64,000 nt of DNA from NCBI RefSeq assembly GCF_017309185.1, contig NZ_JAEKJZ010000001.1, positions 1,054,001 to 1,118,000 on the forward strand, read 5' to 3'. Positions 44,646 to 54,606 of this stretch are shown here, one piece after another. Position 1 is the stretch's first letter. The number at the start of each line of letters is the position of its first letter. Origin of the DNA: Roseibium aggregatum (GTDB lineage Bacteria; Pseudomonadota; Alphaproteobacteria; Rhizobiales; Stappiaceae). A model generated the notes under the pieces. It was given only the letters and a program-made list of their open reading frames with translations, ran no database searches and was not told the DNA's origin. The position numbers were made by a program, and so were the translations under genes.

Positions 44646-46580
44646 ATGGCAAACACAGACATCCAGAACGCCGCCGAAGCTGCGGTCAACGACTATATCC
44701 TCGCGCAGGAATCCAAGGACCAGCTCCGTTTTCTCACCTGCGGCTCCGTCGACGACGGCAAGTCGACCCTGATCGGGCGTCTCCTTTACGACACCAAGCT
44801 GATCTTCGAGGATCAACTCGCCGCTCTGGAACGCGACTCCAAGAAGCACGGCACCGTCGGCGAGGAGATCGACCTGGCGCTTCTGGTCGACGGTCTTGAG
44901 GCCGAGCGCGAGCAGGGCATCACCATCGACGTGGCGTATCGCTTCTTCGCCACGGAAAAACGCAAGTTCATCGTCGCCGACACGCCTGGACACGAGCAGT
45001 ACACCCGCAACATGGCGACCGGCGCCTCGACCGCCGACCTCGCGGTTCTGCTTGTGGATGCGCGCAACGGCCTGATGGTGCAGACCCGCCGCCATGCCTT
45101 CATTGCCTCGCTTCTCGGCATCCGCCACGTCGTGCTCGCGGTCAACAAGATCGACCTGGTCGGCTTTTCAGAAGAGCGCTTCAACGAGATCCGCAAGGAA
45201 TTCGAGACTTTCGCCAACGGATTCGATTTCGAAACCCTGCAGGCGATCCCGATGTCGGCCCGATACGGCGACAACGTTACCATCAAGAGCGAGCACATGG
45301 CCTGGTATTCCGGGCCGACGCTCCTGGAGCACCTGGAAGGCATCGAGGTCGGCGAGCACGCGCTTGAGGCGCCGTTCCGTTTCCCGGTTCAGTGGGTGAA
45401 CCGGCCCAATCTCGATTTCCGGGGCTATTCCGGCACCATCGCCAGCGGCCGGGTCGCGGTCGGCGACGACCTGGTGGTCGCGGGACCGGCGAAGATCTCC
45501 AAGGTGAAGAGCATTGTCGGGGCAGGCGGGGAAGTGTCCGCCGCGGCGGCCGGCGAAGCGGTCACCATCAGTCTTGAAGACGAGATCGACATCTCGCGCG
45601 GCGATCTGCTGTCGTCGACGGCGCACCGACCCGAAGTTGCGGACCAGTTCGCGGCCCACGTCATCTGGATGTCCGACGAGCCGCTCCTGCCGGGCCGGCC
45701 CTATCTCCTGAAGATCGGGACGCGCACGGTCACGGCGACGGTTTCCGAAATCAAGCACAAGATCAATGTCAACACATTCGAACACGTGGCCGGCAAGACG
45801 CTGGAGCTGAATGAGATCGCGTTCTGTAACTTTGCCTTGTCCACCTCGGTGCCGTTCGATCCCTATGAGGAAAACCGGACGACCGGGTCGTTCATCCTGA
45901 TCGACCGGCTGTCCAACGCGACGGTCGGCGCGGGAATGATCTGGTTCGCGCTCCGCCGGGCAAGCAACATTCACTGGCAGGCGCTCGATGTGGACAAGCA
46001 GGCGCGCTCGGAGAAACTCAATCAGAAGCCGGCCGTGCTCTGGTTCACCGGGCTGTCCGGCTCGGGCAAGTCAACCATCGCCTCGATCGTGGAGAAGAAA
46101 CTCCATATCGAAGGCAAGCACACCTATACGCTCGACGGCGACAATGTCCGCCATGGTCTCAACAAGGATCTCGGCTTCACCGACGCCGACCGGGTGGAGA
46201 ACATCCGCCGGGTGGGCGAGGTTGCCAAGCTCTTCACCGATGCGGGCATGATCACGTTGGTGTCCTTCATTTCCCCGTTCAAGTCCGAGCGCCGCATGGC
46301 GAGGGATCTTATGGAGGATGGCGAGTTCATCGAGGTGTTCGTCGACACGCCCATCGAGGAATGCCGCAAGCGCGACCCGAAAGGGCTCTACGCCAAGGCG
46401 GACCGTGGCGAGATCAAGAACTTCACCGGCATCGACAGTCCTTATGAAGCGCCGGAGACCCCGGAAATTCACGTGAAGAACGTCGGCAAGGACCCGCAGG
46501 ACGTCGCGGAGGAGGTCATCGCCTACCTGCGCGAGCGCGGCATTCTCAATGGCGGCGGAACGAACGGCGAAGGGTCCTAG
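44646..46580 (+). CDS. cysN: Fused ATP sulfurylase large subunit / APS kinase
   Basis: The 644-residue protein starts at ATG 44646, one base after cysD. Residues 1 to about 450 are the EF-Tu-like GTPase: P-loop GSVDDGKST at 33-41, DTPGHEQY and NKIDL. From about residue 460 an APS kinase follows, with GLSGSGKST near 468 and DGDNVRHGLNKDLGF. This CysN-CysC (NodQ-like) fusion makes PAPS directly. No cysH or cysI is in the window. The operon ends at the terminator 50 bases downstream. Confidence 0.94.
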   Translation: MANTDIQNAAEAAVNDYILAQESKDQLRFLTCGSVDDGKSTLIGRLLYDTKLIFEDQLAALERDSKKHGTVGEEIDLALLVDGLEAEREQGITIDVAYRFFATEKRKFIVADTPGHEQYTRNMATGASTADLAVLLVDARNGLMVQTRRHAFIASLLGIRHVVLAVNKIDLVGFSEERFNEIRKEFETFANGFDFETLQAIPMSARYGDNVTIKSEHMAWYSGPTLLEHLEGIEVGEHALEAPFRFPVQWVNRPNLDFRGYSGTIASGRVAVGDDLVVAGPAKISKVKSIVGAGGEVSAAAAGEAVTISLEDEIDISRGDLLSSTAHRPEVADQFAAHVIWMSDEPLLPGRPYLLKIGTRTVTATVSEIKHKINVNTFEHVAGKTLELNEIAFCNFALSTSVPFDPYEENRTTGSFILIDRLSNATVGAGMIWFALRRASNIHWQALDVDKQARSEKLNQKPAVLWFTGLSGSGKSTIASIVEKKLHIEGKHTYTLDGDNVRHGLNKDLGFTDADRVENIRRVGEVAKLFTDAGMITLVSFISPFKSERRMARDLMEDGEFIEVFVDTPIEECRKRDPKGLYAKADRGEIKNFTGIDSPYEAPETPEIHVKNVGKDPQDVAEEVIAYLRERGILNGGGTNGEGS

Positions 46581-46630
46581 TAACGCAAAGGGGTTTTCAA
46601 GAACCCGTGTTTCGCGGACTCCCAACGGAA

Positions 46631-46663
46631 AAAACGGCACGCTGATCGTCAGCGTGCCGTTTT
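46631..46663 (+). terminator. Strong rho-independent terminator of the cys operon
   Basis: A 15-bp perfect stem (AAAACGGCACGCTGA with its complement) and a 3-base loop, ending in TTTTT. The A-tract on the other arm would also serve the convergent oxygenase gene. Confidence 0.92.
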
Positions 46664-46720
46664 TGTTTAGCGGTCGGTTTCTACTTGCACATGCCCTGTG
46701 ATGGGCGTGCATACGCCCGG

Positions 46721-47761
46721 TCAATCGCCCTTGGTGGGATCGTAGTGCGCCAGCGTTTCGGCGAAGCGTCCGTTGATGTAGGCGCCGGAGGTGATGGGGT
46801 CGTATTTCGGCGGGTGGGTCTCGTCCACGCAGCTTTCAAGCGGTTCGATCAGCGTATCGTAGTTCGGTCCGAAGAAGAACGGGATCGAATAGCGCTCCTG
46901 TCCCGACCGGTTGATCGCACGGTGAATTGTGGAGGTGAACAGATCGTTGGTCCAGCGGGCCATCTGGTCCCCGACATTCACCACGAAGTGACCGGGCAAA
47001 GGAGGCGCCGAGATCCAGTCGCCGTTTGTGTTCAGGGCCTGGAGCGCATTGATCTGGTCCTGGCACAAGATGGTGAAGCACTCATAGTCGGAGTGCGCGC
47101 CGATGCCGATCTGCCGGTCGTCGATCTCGCCGAATTGCGGCGGGTAGTAGAGCAGGCGCATGGTCGCCAGCGGTTTGTCGACCAGGGCGTCGAAATGACC
47201 TTCTTCCAGCTCCAGTGCCAGCGCGAAGGCATGAAGCAGGTGGTGGCTGAGCTTGATCATTTCCGAGTAATAGGCTTCCACGCTGTTCCGGAAAGCCGCA
47301 TCGTTTTCAGGCCACTGGTTCGGACCGTAGAGGACCTTGCCCGCAAGCACATCCGGATCGTCGGTGGGCACTTCAAGGGCAATGTCGAAACTTTCATGGA
47401 GATCGCCGCGGGCCGTCGGATCGGTGTTTTCCTCCAGAAGGGCCGCGTAGCCGCGGTTGTTTTTGGATTTGGCGACATGGATCGCCATCTTGTCTTCCTG
47501 GCTCTCGGCGAAGAAGCGTTTGGCGGTTTCAAAAGCGCCGTCGATCACGGCCTGCGGCACGTTGTGGTTCTTGATGTAGAAGAAACCGACTTCGGTGCAG
47601 GCCCGGCGCAGATCTTCCGCGAGCCTTGCTTTGGCTTCCAGGTCCTGACCGAAGATCGGTGCGAGATCGATTACAGGCAGGCTGTCGAAGGGAACGGGTG
47701 CGGCGTCGAGACCGCCGTCCTTGAGCTGGCGAATTCCGTTGCCGGTGATGAGTGTAGCCAC
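46721..47761 (-). CDS. Isopenicillin-N-synthase-like 2-oxoglutarate/Fe(II) oxygenase
   Basis: GTG 47761 is chosen (GGAG six bases upstream), giving 346 residues. A DIOX_N domain (LPVIDLAPIFG, EVGFFYIKNHNVPQ) precedes the core with iron ligands HSD in GIGAHSDYECFTIL and His in STIHRAIN, and RYSIPFFFG for 2-oxoglutarate. Substrate cannot be read. It follows a LysR gene by 11 bases and shares the divergent region with a BMP-type ABC importer. The three together suggest oxidation of an imported, possibly purine- or nucleoside-like compound. Confidence 0.87.
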   Translation of the reverse strand: MATLITGNGIRQLKDGGLDAAPVPFDSLPVIDLAPIFGQDLEAKARLAEDLRRACTEVGFFYIKNHNVPQAVIDGAFETAKRFFAESQEDKMAIHVAKSKNNRGYAALLEENTDPTARGDLHESFDIALEVPTDDPDVLAGKVLYGPNQWPENDAAFRNSVEAYYSEMIKLSHHLLHAFALALELEEGHFDALVDKPLATMRLLYYPPQFGEIDDRQIGIGAHSDYECFTILCQDQINALQALNTNGDWISAPPLPGHFVVNVGDQMARWTNDLFTSTIHRAINRSGQERYSIPFFFGPNYDTLIEPLESCVDETHPPKYDPITSGAYINGRFAETLAHYDPTKGD

Positions 47762-47772
47762 AGGAGACTCCT

Positions 47773-48753
47773 TTAGTCTGTCACGTCTTGGGAGAGTTTG
47801 GAGGAAATACCGGCGGGAACCTGCAGGGCCTCCACGTAATAGCGGGGCCCGGCGAAGGCGAAGCCGGGCTGGAAATAGGTTTTGCAGAAATCGATGAATG
47901 CCCTTGTCTTTGGGGCGACATAGCGCTGGTCGGGAACCCGGATGCAGATCGGCCGGGGCTCCGTTCGCCATTCGGGCAGGACGGGAACCAGATGGTTGTG
48001 CTGGCATTCGAGCTCTGTGAAAAACTGGGGCAGCAGCGCGATGCCGGCGCGCGCGACAGCGAAGTATTTCAGCGTCCAGTAATCGTTGGCGACGATATCG
48101 CCGGGGGGAAGCACTTCCACGGAGCGGTTCTTGCGTTTCAGCTTCCAGGACTGAATCCCGTCCGGTGTCCTGTAAAGAACGCCCCGATGAGCGGAAAGCG
48201 CTGCCGTATCGGCCGGCGTGCCGAACGCGTCAAGGTAATGCGGGCTTGCATAGAGACCATGCGTGACCGTGGTGAGCACCTCGGCGTGGCGGTCCGCGCG
48301 TCCGTCTTCATTGAAGGAAAGAACGGCGTCGAACGTGCGCTGGCGCGACAGGTCGAGAAACATCGACGGAGAGAAGAAGACCAGGTCGAGCTGTATCTTG
48401 GGATAGGTTTGCCGGAAAGCGCTGAGCATCTGCGCGTTGAGCGCGGTGCCGAACTCGCCCGTTGCACCGATCTTGATCACGCCTGCCGCGTCTTCCTGCA
48501 CCGAACTGACCGCCGTGCGCGCATCGTCGCAAAGCGCGAGAATGTGGCGCGCGCGCTCAAGAAGGACCCGGCCGGCGTCCGTCAGTTCCAGGGACTTGCC
48601 CTGGCGTGTGAACAATTCCGCGCCAATCTGCTCCTCAAGTTGCCTCAATCGCAGGCTGATCGTCGACTTGGGTAAGTCATAAAGCCTTGCCGCGGCCGAC
48701 AAAGACCGAGATTCTGCAATTTTTACAAAAGCTTCAAGTGACTGGAAGTCCAT
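47773..48753 (-). CDS. LysR-family transcriptional regulator
   Basis: The start at ATG 48753 gives 326 residues beginning MDFQSLEAFVKIAESRSLS, the normal LysR opening. The helix-turn-helix is AAARLYDLPKSTISLRLRQLEEQIG, followed by the effector-binding fold. It lies directly upstream of the oxygenase gene on the same strand and is divergent from the importer operon. It likely controls both from the 165 bases between 48754 and 48918. Confidence 0.9.
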   Translation of the reverse strand: MDFQSLEAFVKIAESRSLSAAARLYDLPKSTISLRLRQLEEQIGAELFTRQGKSLELTDAGRVLLERARHILALCDDARTAVSSVQEDAAGVIKIGATGEFGTALNAQMLSAFRQTYPKIQLDLVFFSPSMFLDLSRQRTFDAVLSFNEDGRADRHAEVLTTVTHGLYASPHYLDAFGTPADTAALSAHRGVLYRTPDGIQSWKLKRKNRSVEVLPPGDIVANDYWTLKYFAVARAGIALLPQFFTELECQHNHLVPVLPEWRTEPRPICIRVPDQRYVAPKTRAFIDFCKTYFQPGFAFAGPRYYVEALQVPAGISSKLSQDVTD

Positions 48754-48918
48754 ATCAAGTGTCCATAATAATAGACGATAGGCTGCATTAAATGCAAAAA
48801 AATGCACCTTGATTGGACGATAGTACGGTGATCTATTTCAATTCACAAGGACATAAACCAAGGTTTCCTCCCGCAGTCCGGCGTCGTGGGAAGGGCCGTC
48901 TACCTATGGGGATTTTCG

Positions 48919-50013
48919 ATGACGAAACGTTTTTTGCTGGCTGCCACCTTGTCCGCGAGCGCGGTGTTCACCGTCCAGGCGGCGGACGCTTTCGAGCTCA
49001 AGGGAGAACCGAAAATCGCCTTCATTTATGCGGCCACCGCGAGGGACGGCGGCTGGAACGAGGCCATCGATTACGGACGCGAAGCGCTTGAAGCGGAACT
49101 GGGGCTGGACGTGGCCGTGGCCGAAAACATCCCGGAAGAAGCCACCCGCCTGCGCGCGGCCATCGACCTCTACGTGAAGCGCGGCTACAACATCATTGTC
49201 GGCACCACCTATGGCTATTCCGAAGCGATGAGCGAGGCGGCTGAAGCCTATCCGGACGTGGCGTTCTTCAATGCCTCCGGCGTTCACAACAGCGACAATA
49301 TGGAAAGCTTCTACGCCAGAACCTACGAGGCCTGGTATCTCGCGGGTATCGCGGCCGCGGAAAGCTCCAAGGAAGGCAAGATCGGCATCCTGGCCGGATT
49401 TCCCGTCGGTGTGGTCAACTGGGACATCAACGGGTTCGCGACGGGCGCGCAATCGGTCAAGCCGGACGTGGAAACCTTCGCGATCTATACAAACAGCTGG
49501 TGGGATCCGGTGAAGGAAGGCCAGGTCTCCGAGGCACTTCTCGATCAGGGGGCCGACGTCATCGCGACGGACCTTTCGGCGGCATCCGCGCTGAAAGCCG
49601 CCGAGGATCGCGGGGCCAGGGCGATCGGCTATCAGATCGACATGTCCGCCGCCGCTCCCGAAGGAATTGTGACCTCCGTGGTATTTCACTGGGACAAATA
49701 CCTTGTCCCCCGCATCAAGTCGGTGATCGACGGCTCCTGGGAACCGTCCGAATGGGGCTGGTTCGAGGGTATCGGCTCCGGAGTTGTCGGATTGGCGCCG
49801 TTCGGACCGAACGTCTCCGACGAGGTCAAGGCAGATGTGGAGAAAGCGAAAGCGGCCATCATTTCCGGCGACCTGAAACTTTTCGCAGGCCCCTTGAAGT
49901 CGAGCACGGGTGAGACAAAGGTGGCCGCAGGCGAAGTTTTGCCCGATGAGGACCTGTGGTCCATGGATTTCTTTGTCGAAGGTATCACCGGAACCATGCC
50001 TGCAAGCCAATGA
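48919..50013 (+). CDS. BMP-family ABC transporter substrate-binding protein
   Basis: The 364-residue protein has a signal peptide (MTKRFLLAATLSASAVFTVQA) and a BMP/PnrA-like fold: KIAFIYAATARDGGWNEAIDYGREAL, GYNIIVGTTYGYSEAM, FPVGVVNWDINGF. BMP proteins bind nucleosides or other purine-like ligands. It starts the importer operon with the ATPase (4-bp overlap) and two permeases. The ATG at 48919 is taken rather than the in-frame GTG/ATG upstream because the signal peptide then begins MTKR. Confidence 0.88.
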   Translation: MTKRFLLAATLSASAVFTVQAADAFELKGEPKIAFIYAATARDGGWNEAIDYGREALEAELGLDVAVAENIPEEATRLRAAIDLYVKRGYNIIVGTTYGYSEAMSEAAEAYPDVAFFNASGVHNSDNMESFYARTYEAWYLAGIAAAESSKEGKIGILAGFPVGVVNWDINGFATGAQSVKPDVETFAIYTNSWWDPVKEGQVSEALLDQGADVIATDLSAASALKAAEDRGARAIGYQIDMSAAAPEGIVTSVVFHWDKYLVPRIKSVIDGSWEPSEWGWFEGIGSGVVGLAPFGPNVSDEVKADVEKAKAAIISGDLKLFAGPLKSSTGETKVAAGEVLPDEDLWSMDFFVEGITGTMPASQ

Positions 50014-51563
50014 CGCAAGGCGCGACGCGGTCGCAAACGCCGTCCGGCCCTCAAAAGAAGGCCGGACAGGCGCCTGCCCTGCTTTTGCGGGATATCGACA
50101 AGGCGTTTGACGGCAAGACGGCTCTGTCCGGCGCGAGCTTTCGGCTGGACTGGGGAGAGGTTCATGCTCTGGTCGGCGAGAACGGGGCAGGCAAATCGAC
50201 GATCATGAACGTCGCGACCGGGGTGTATGCGCCCGATCATGGCGAGGTGATCGTCGATGGCCGCGATGTTCCCTTGCGCAGTCCAGTGGATGCCGTCGCG
50301 GCCGGGATCGGCATGGTGCATCAGCACTTCCGCCTGGTCGGGCGGTTCACCGTCGCGGAGAATGTGGCTCTGGCCCTCGGTGGCATCGGTCGCCGGATCG
50401 GCATCGGAAAAGCCGCGCAACTGGTCAAGCGGAAGTCGGCAGAACTTGGCTTTGCACTGGACCCGGAGGCCCGTGTCGAGCGCATCTCCGTTGCCGAACA
50501 GCAAAGAGCGGAGATCATCAAGGTTCTGCTGCTGGGAGCCGGGATCATGATCCTGGACGAGCCGACCGCAGTGCTGACGCAGCAGGAGGCAGAGGCCCTC
50601 TTGTCAATGGCGCGGCGCCTGGCTCAGGCCGGGCATGCGGTGGTTCTCATCACCCACAAGCTGCAGGAAGTGGCCGATCATTGCGACCGGATCACCGTCA
50701 TGGCCCAGGGCAGGACGGTTCTCGACGCAGCGCCGATGGCGCAGACGTCGCTGGCGCAAGTCACCCGGAAGGCCTTCGGCGAGGTCAAGGAACAAGAGCC
50801 GGTCCAGCCCGGCACGCTTGGCGGTGAACTGCTGAGGCTGGAAAACCTGCGGGTTCGTCATGGCGCCGTCACGCTGGACGGGCTGAACCTGTCGCTGCGC
50901 GCGGGAGAGATCCTCGGGATCGCCGGCGTTGGAGGGAACGGCCAGTCGGAACTGGTCGCCTGCCTGAACGGTTTGCTGCGTCCGCTCGACGGAAAGATTT
51001 TTCTGGCGGATGAGGATCTGACCGCCGCTTCACCGGCGAAGCGGCGCAAGGCGGGCTTGCGCGTGGTCCCGGCGGATCGTTTCGACAGCGCACTGGTTCG
51101 CGACATGACCCTGTCGGAAAACCTCGCCCTGACCGGACTGGAGAGTGGACGGTTCGGCCCCTGGTGGGGCCTGTCGCGCCGGAGCATGAAACGAAACGCC
51201 GAAAACAGCCTGAAGGAATTCAATGTTCTGGGCGGCGGCCCGGAGACCCGGGCGTCCGTCCTGTCCGGCGGCAACGCGCAAAAGGTGCTTCTGGCCCGTG
51301 AGCTGGCTGCGGGAACACGGGTCGTGGTCGCGCATTCGCCCGTGCGCGGTCTCGATCTGCGGTCCGCACGAGCCGTCCTGAACCTGCTGGTTGCTTCGGC
51401 CAGACAGGGCGCGGCCTGTCTGCTGATCAGCGAGGATCTCGATGAGATCCTGCGCATGTGCGGTTCGGCGGCGGTCCTCAACAGGGGCCGGTTGAGCCCG
51501 CCGCTCTCCGGCGCGGATCTCAACCCGGCGCGTCTCGGAGAGCTGATGGTCGGCCATGCTTGA
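50010..51563 (+). CDS. ABC transporter ATPase with two nucleotide-binding domains
   Basis: The 517-residue protein has two ATPase halves as in the RbsA/YufO group. NBD1: GENGAGKST (Walker A), ISVAEQQRAEI (signature), MILDEPTAVL (Walker B). NBD2: a degenerate Walker A GVGGNGQSE, signature LSGGNAQKV, and AHSPVRGLD. The second site is therefore probably catalytically weak, usual for this family. The start overlaps the binding-protein stop (ATGA), and its end overlaps the permease start by eight bases. Confidence 0.92.
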   Translation: MTQGATRSQTPSGPQKKAGQAPALLLRDIDKAFDGKTALSGASFRLDWGEVHALVGENGAGKSTIMNVATGVYAPDHGEVIVDGRDVPLRSPVDAVAAGIGMVHQHFRLVGRFTVAENVALALGGIGRRIGIGKAAQLVKRKSAELGFALDPEARVERISVAEQQRAEIIKVLLLGAGIMILDEPTAVLTQQEAEALLSMARRLAQAGHAVVLITHKLQEVADHCDRITVMAQGRTVLDAAPMAQTSLAQVTRKAFGEVKEQEPVQPGTLGGELLRLENLRVRHGAVTLDGLNLSLRAGEILGIAGVGGNGQSELVACLNGLLRPLDGKIFLADEDLTAASPAKRRKAGLRVVPADRFDSALVRDMTLSENLALTGLESGRFGPWWGLSRRSMKRNAENSLKEFNVLGGGPETRASVLSGGNAQKVLLARELAAGTRVVVAHSPVRGLDLRSARAVLNLLVASARQGAACLLISEDLDEILRMCGSAAVLNRGRLSPPLSGADLNPARLGELMVGHA

Positions 51564-52617
51564 CGGGACCCTCTTGATACGCCGCCAGGCGGTGCCCGGG
51601 TGGCTTGGCGCGTCGTGTTATGCGGGCGGCCTGTGCTTCGGCCTGGGGCTTTCGGCCATACTTCTGGTGTCCATGGGAATTTCCCTGGAGAACCTCTATC
51701 AGGAATTTGTGGTCCAGACCTTCCTGACCTCGCAAGGTCTGGGGCAGACCGTCACGGCAACCGTGCCGCTGATCCTCGTTGGTCTGGGGATGTCGCTGGC
51801 CATGCGGGTCCGCTTCTGGAATATCGGCATTGAAGGACAACTCTGGTGCGGCGCCATGGCGGCGACCTGGATTTCCATCCATGACGTCGGTCCGGAGCCG
51901 CTCCGGCTCCTGCTGATGATGCTTGCGGCGATGGCGGCGGGGGCGGCCTGGATCGGGATCGGGCTTGCCTTGAAGCTTTTCTGGTCCGTCAGCGAGGTGA
52001 TCTCCACGCTGCTTCTGGGGTCGATCGCCTTCTTCTGGGTGCAGCACATGCTGTTCGGTGCGTGGCGGGATACCGTGACCGGTTTCGCCACATCGCCCAG
52101 TTTCGATCCCGCCGAAAGGCTCGTTCTCCTGGGTTGGGAGCAGGTTCATTCCGGTATCTGGATCGCGCTGGCCGCCGTCGTGGTCTGTACCTGGCTGACC
52201 GGTGTCAGCCGTTTCGGCCTGCTGGCCAAGGCGATCGGAGCGAACCCCCGCGCCGCCCGGGCAACAGGCTTGCCGGTGATCGCGGCCGTATCCCTGTTCG
52301 TACTGGGGTCGGGAGCCCTGTGCGGACTGGCCGGAGCGGTCATCGCGGCGGGAACCGAGTACCGCCTGAGCCAGTCCATCGGTGCGGGTTATCTTTTCAG
52401 CGGCATCGTGATTGCGTTTCTGGCGCGGGCCAATCCCCTGGCGGTCCTGGCGGTCGCTTTCGTCCTTGGCGGGATCACCACCGCCGGTGGTGTTCTCAAG
52501 GTATTTTACGGCATCTCGGAGGCGGTTGTCCTGCTGGTGCAGGGCCTGGTGCTGCTCTCGGTGCTGGCGGCGCAGCTCTTCGCGGACTACCGGCTGACGG
52601 AAAGGAAATCCGGATGA
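51556..52617 (+). CDS. ABC importer permease, BPD_transp_2 family (1)
   Basis: The 353-residue membrane protein has eight or nine hydrophobic helices and the EAA-like region RFWNIGIEGQLWCGAMAATW, a hallmark of the YufP/branched-chain-type permeases linked to BMP proteins. It overlaps the ATPase gene by eight bases and the next permease gene by four. It forms one half of the transmembrane channel. Confidence 0.9.
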   Translation: MLDGTLLIRRQAVPGWLGASCYAGGLCFGLGLSAILLVSMGISLENLYQEFVVQTFLTSQGLGQTVTATVPLILVGLGMSLAMRVRFWNIGIEGQLWCGAMAATWISIHDVGPEPLRLLLMMLAAMAAGAAWIGIGLALKLFWSVSEVISTLLLGSIAFFWVQHMLFGAWRDTVTGFATSPSFDPAERLVLLGWEQVHSGIWIALAAVVVCTWLTGVSRFGLLAKAIGANPRAARATGLPVIAAVSLFVLGSGALCGLAGAVIAAGTEYRLSQSIGAGYLFSGIVIAFLARANPLAVLAVAFVLGGITTAGGVLKVFYGISEAVVLLVQGLVLLSVLAAQLFADYRLTERKSG

Positions 52618-53534
52618 CGGATCTGGTTCTCGCCTGGCTGACGGTGTTTCCGGGCTACACCGTGCCTCTTTTGCTTGCGAGCCTCGGCCTTGTAATTTCC
52701 GAAAGGGCCGGTGTGCTGAACCTTTGCACGGAAGGTCTGATGGCGGTTGGCGCCATGACCGGCGCCCTGATGGCGCTGGCCGGATACGATCCGCTGCTGG
52801 CTGTAGCATGCGGAGCGCTGGCGGGTGCTGCATTGTCGCTGGTCTTCGGCGTCGCCACCGTGGTGTTTCGGGCGGATCATACGCTTGCGGGTCTGGCCAC
52901 GGTCGCGCTCGGGCTCGGAATAACCGGCGTCGTAGGGCGGCCCTATGTGCAGAAGCCGTTCGACGGCCTGCCGCGCCTGTCGGATACGGTCTGGGGCGCG
53001 GATCTGCCGAGGCTGGTCGGTCAGCAGAACATCCTGCTGCCCTTGACCGTGCTGCTGCTTCTGGCCGTCTGGGGCTGGCTGTTTCGAACACACTCCGGCC
53101 TGCGTCTGCGGGCGGTCGGAGAGGATCCGGCGGCGGCGGATGTCGTTGGCATCGATATCCAGCTGACACAGCTTGGAGCTGTTCTTGCCAGCGGTGTACT
53201 GGCGGGGCTTGCCGGCGCGTATCTGAGCGTCGCCGCTGCCCATGTCTGGGTCGAGGGCATGGTGGCGGGTCGGGGTTGGGTCGCCGTCGCCATCGTCATC
53301 TTTGCCGGCTGGCGCCCCTGGGGCGTTCTTCTGGGGGCCGGTCTTTTCGGGGGCGCCGAGGCCGCCATGCTCCGGCTCCAGACCCTCGGTCTGGACTTTC
53401 CGATTTATCTCGGGGCCATGCTGCCCTACGCACTGACCTTGCTGGTGTTCTGCATCGCCTGTGCCCGCCGTCGCGGGGAAAATGCCGGCCCGGCGGCTCT
53501 GGGCAAGGCCTATCTGCGGCAGGACAAGCACTGA
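52614..53534 (+). CDS. ABC importer permease, BPD_transp_2 family (2)
   Basis: The 306-residue protein from ATG 52614 (ATGA overlap) has about eight helices and the segment ERAGVLNLCTEGLMAVGAM, the partner signature of YufQ-type permeases. A second hydrophobic block, LRLRAVGEDPAAADVVGID, is also typical. The open frame upstream of 52614 is antisense to nothing but lies in another frame of the first permease and is not part of this gene. It ends the importer operon. Confidence 0.9.
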   Translation: MTDLVLAWLTVFPGYTVPLLLASLGLVISERAGVLNLCTEGLMAVGAMTGALMALAGYDPLLAVACGALAGAALSLVFGVATVVFRADHTLAGLATVALGLGITGVVGRPYVQKPFDGLPRLSDTVWGADLPRLVGQQNILLPLTVLLLLAVWGWLFRTHSGLRLRAVGEDPAAADVVGIDIQLTQLGAVLASGVLAGLAGAYLSVAAAHVWVEGMVAGRGWVAVAIVIFAGWRPWGVLLGAGLFGGAEAAMLRLQTLGLDFPIYLGAMLPYALTLLVFCIACARRRGENAGPAALGKAYLRQDKH

Positions 53535-53570
53535 GGCGCCGCCTTTTAGCTGGTCCAGCGCTTTGGAAAA

Positions 53571-54560
53571 TCAGATCCGGTTTCTGCGGCTGAGGCTGTC
53601 TTCCCAGCGATAGGCGTCGCCGACGATCTGGTCGAGATCGTCAAGTTCGGGCTTCCAGTTCAGTTCCGCCAGGGCGAGGCGATTGTCGGCGACGACTTCC
53701 GGGCAGTCACCCGGACGACGTGGTCCCATATGCACCTGGAAGTCCTTTCCTGAAGCCGATTTCACCGACCGGATGACATCGAGCACGGAAAAGCCCCGGC
53801 CATAACCGCAGTTGGCGATCAGAGACCCGCCGCCCCGGCGCAGGCGCTCGACCGCCAGACGGTGGGCCGTTGCCAGGTCCGTCACATGGATGAAATCGCG
53901 GATCGCGGTGCCGTCGGGCGTGTCGTAATCCTCGCCGAAAACGGTGATCGCCTCGCGTTTTCCGACGGCGGTCTCGCAGGCGACCTTGATCAGGTTCGTG
54001 GCGTTCAGGGTCGCCTGACCGGCCCGTCCGCGCGGATCCGCGCCGGCCACGTTGAAATAGCGCAGCGCGGTGAAGGTCAGGTCGTGGGCGCGGGCGACGT
54101 CGGACAGCATCTGTTCCGTCATCAGCTTGGACGTGCCGTAGGGGGCCTGAGGCCTGAGCGGGGCCGTTTCGGGAACCGGCACGCTGTCCGGCAGGCCATA
54201 GACGGCGGCCGTTGAGGAAAACACGAAATGCTTGACCCCGTTGGCCACGGCTTCTTCCATCAGCCCGAGGGAATTGACCGTGTTGTTGCGGTAATATTTG
54301 AGCGGGTTCTCGATGGATTCCGGCAGGATGATCGAACCGGCGAAATGGATGATCGTATCGATCTCGTGCTTGCGCAGAATTTCGGCGACGTTGTCCCGGT
54401 TGGCGATGTCCTCGATGTAAAGGGAAACATTTTCCGGAACCAGCCAGTCGAAGCCGGTGCTCAGGTTGTCGATCACGACCGGAACCTCTCCGGCGTCCAG
54501 AAAGTCCAGGACGGTATGGCTGCCGATGTATCCGGCGCCGCCTGTGATCAATACCGTCAA
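53571..54560 (-). CDS. galE: UDP-glucose 4-epimerase
   Basis: The 329-residue short-chain epimerase has GGAGYIGSH at residues 7-15 for NAD, the catalytic YxxxK in APYGTSK, and the GalE-specific RYFNVAGADP and DFIHVTDLA. It interconverts UDP-glucose and UDP-galactose. It is divergent from the UDP-glucuronate epimerase-like gene at 54837, so the region supplies sugar nucleotides for surface polysaccharide. Confidence 0.92.
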   Translation of the reverse strand: MTVLITGGAGYIGSHTVLDFLDAGEVPVVIDNLSTGFDWLVPENVSLYIEDIANRDNVAEILRKHEIDTIIHFAGSIILPESIENPLKYYRNNTVNSLGLMEEAVANGVKHFVFSSTAAVYGLPDSVPVPETAPLRPQAPYGTSKLMTEQMLSDVARAHDLTFTALRYFNVAGADPRGRAGQATLNATNLIKVACETAVGKREAITVFGEDYDTPDGTAIRDFIHVTDLATAHRLAVERLRRGGGSLIANCGYGRGFSVLDVIRSVKSASGKDFQVHMGPRRPGDCPEVVADNRLALAELNWKPELDDLDQIVGDAYRWEDSLSRRNRI

Positions 54561-54606
54561 GTTTCAGACCTCTCAGGTTCTGGCTGGTTGTCGAGACAAC
54601 CCCAAA

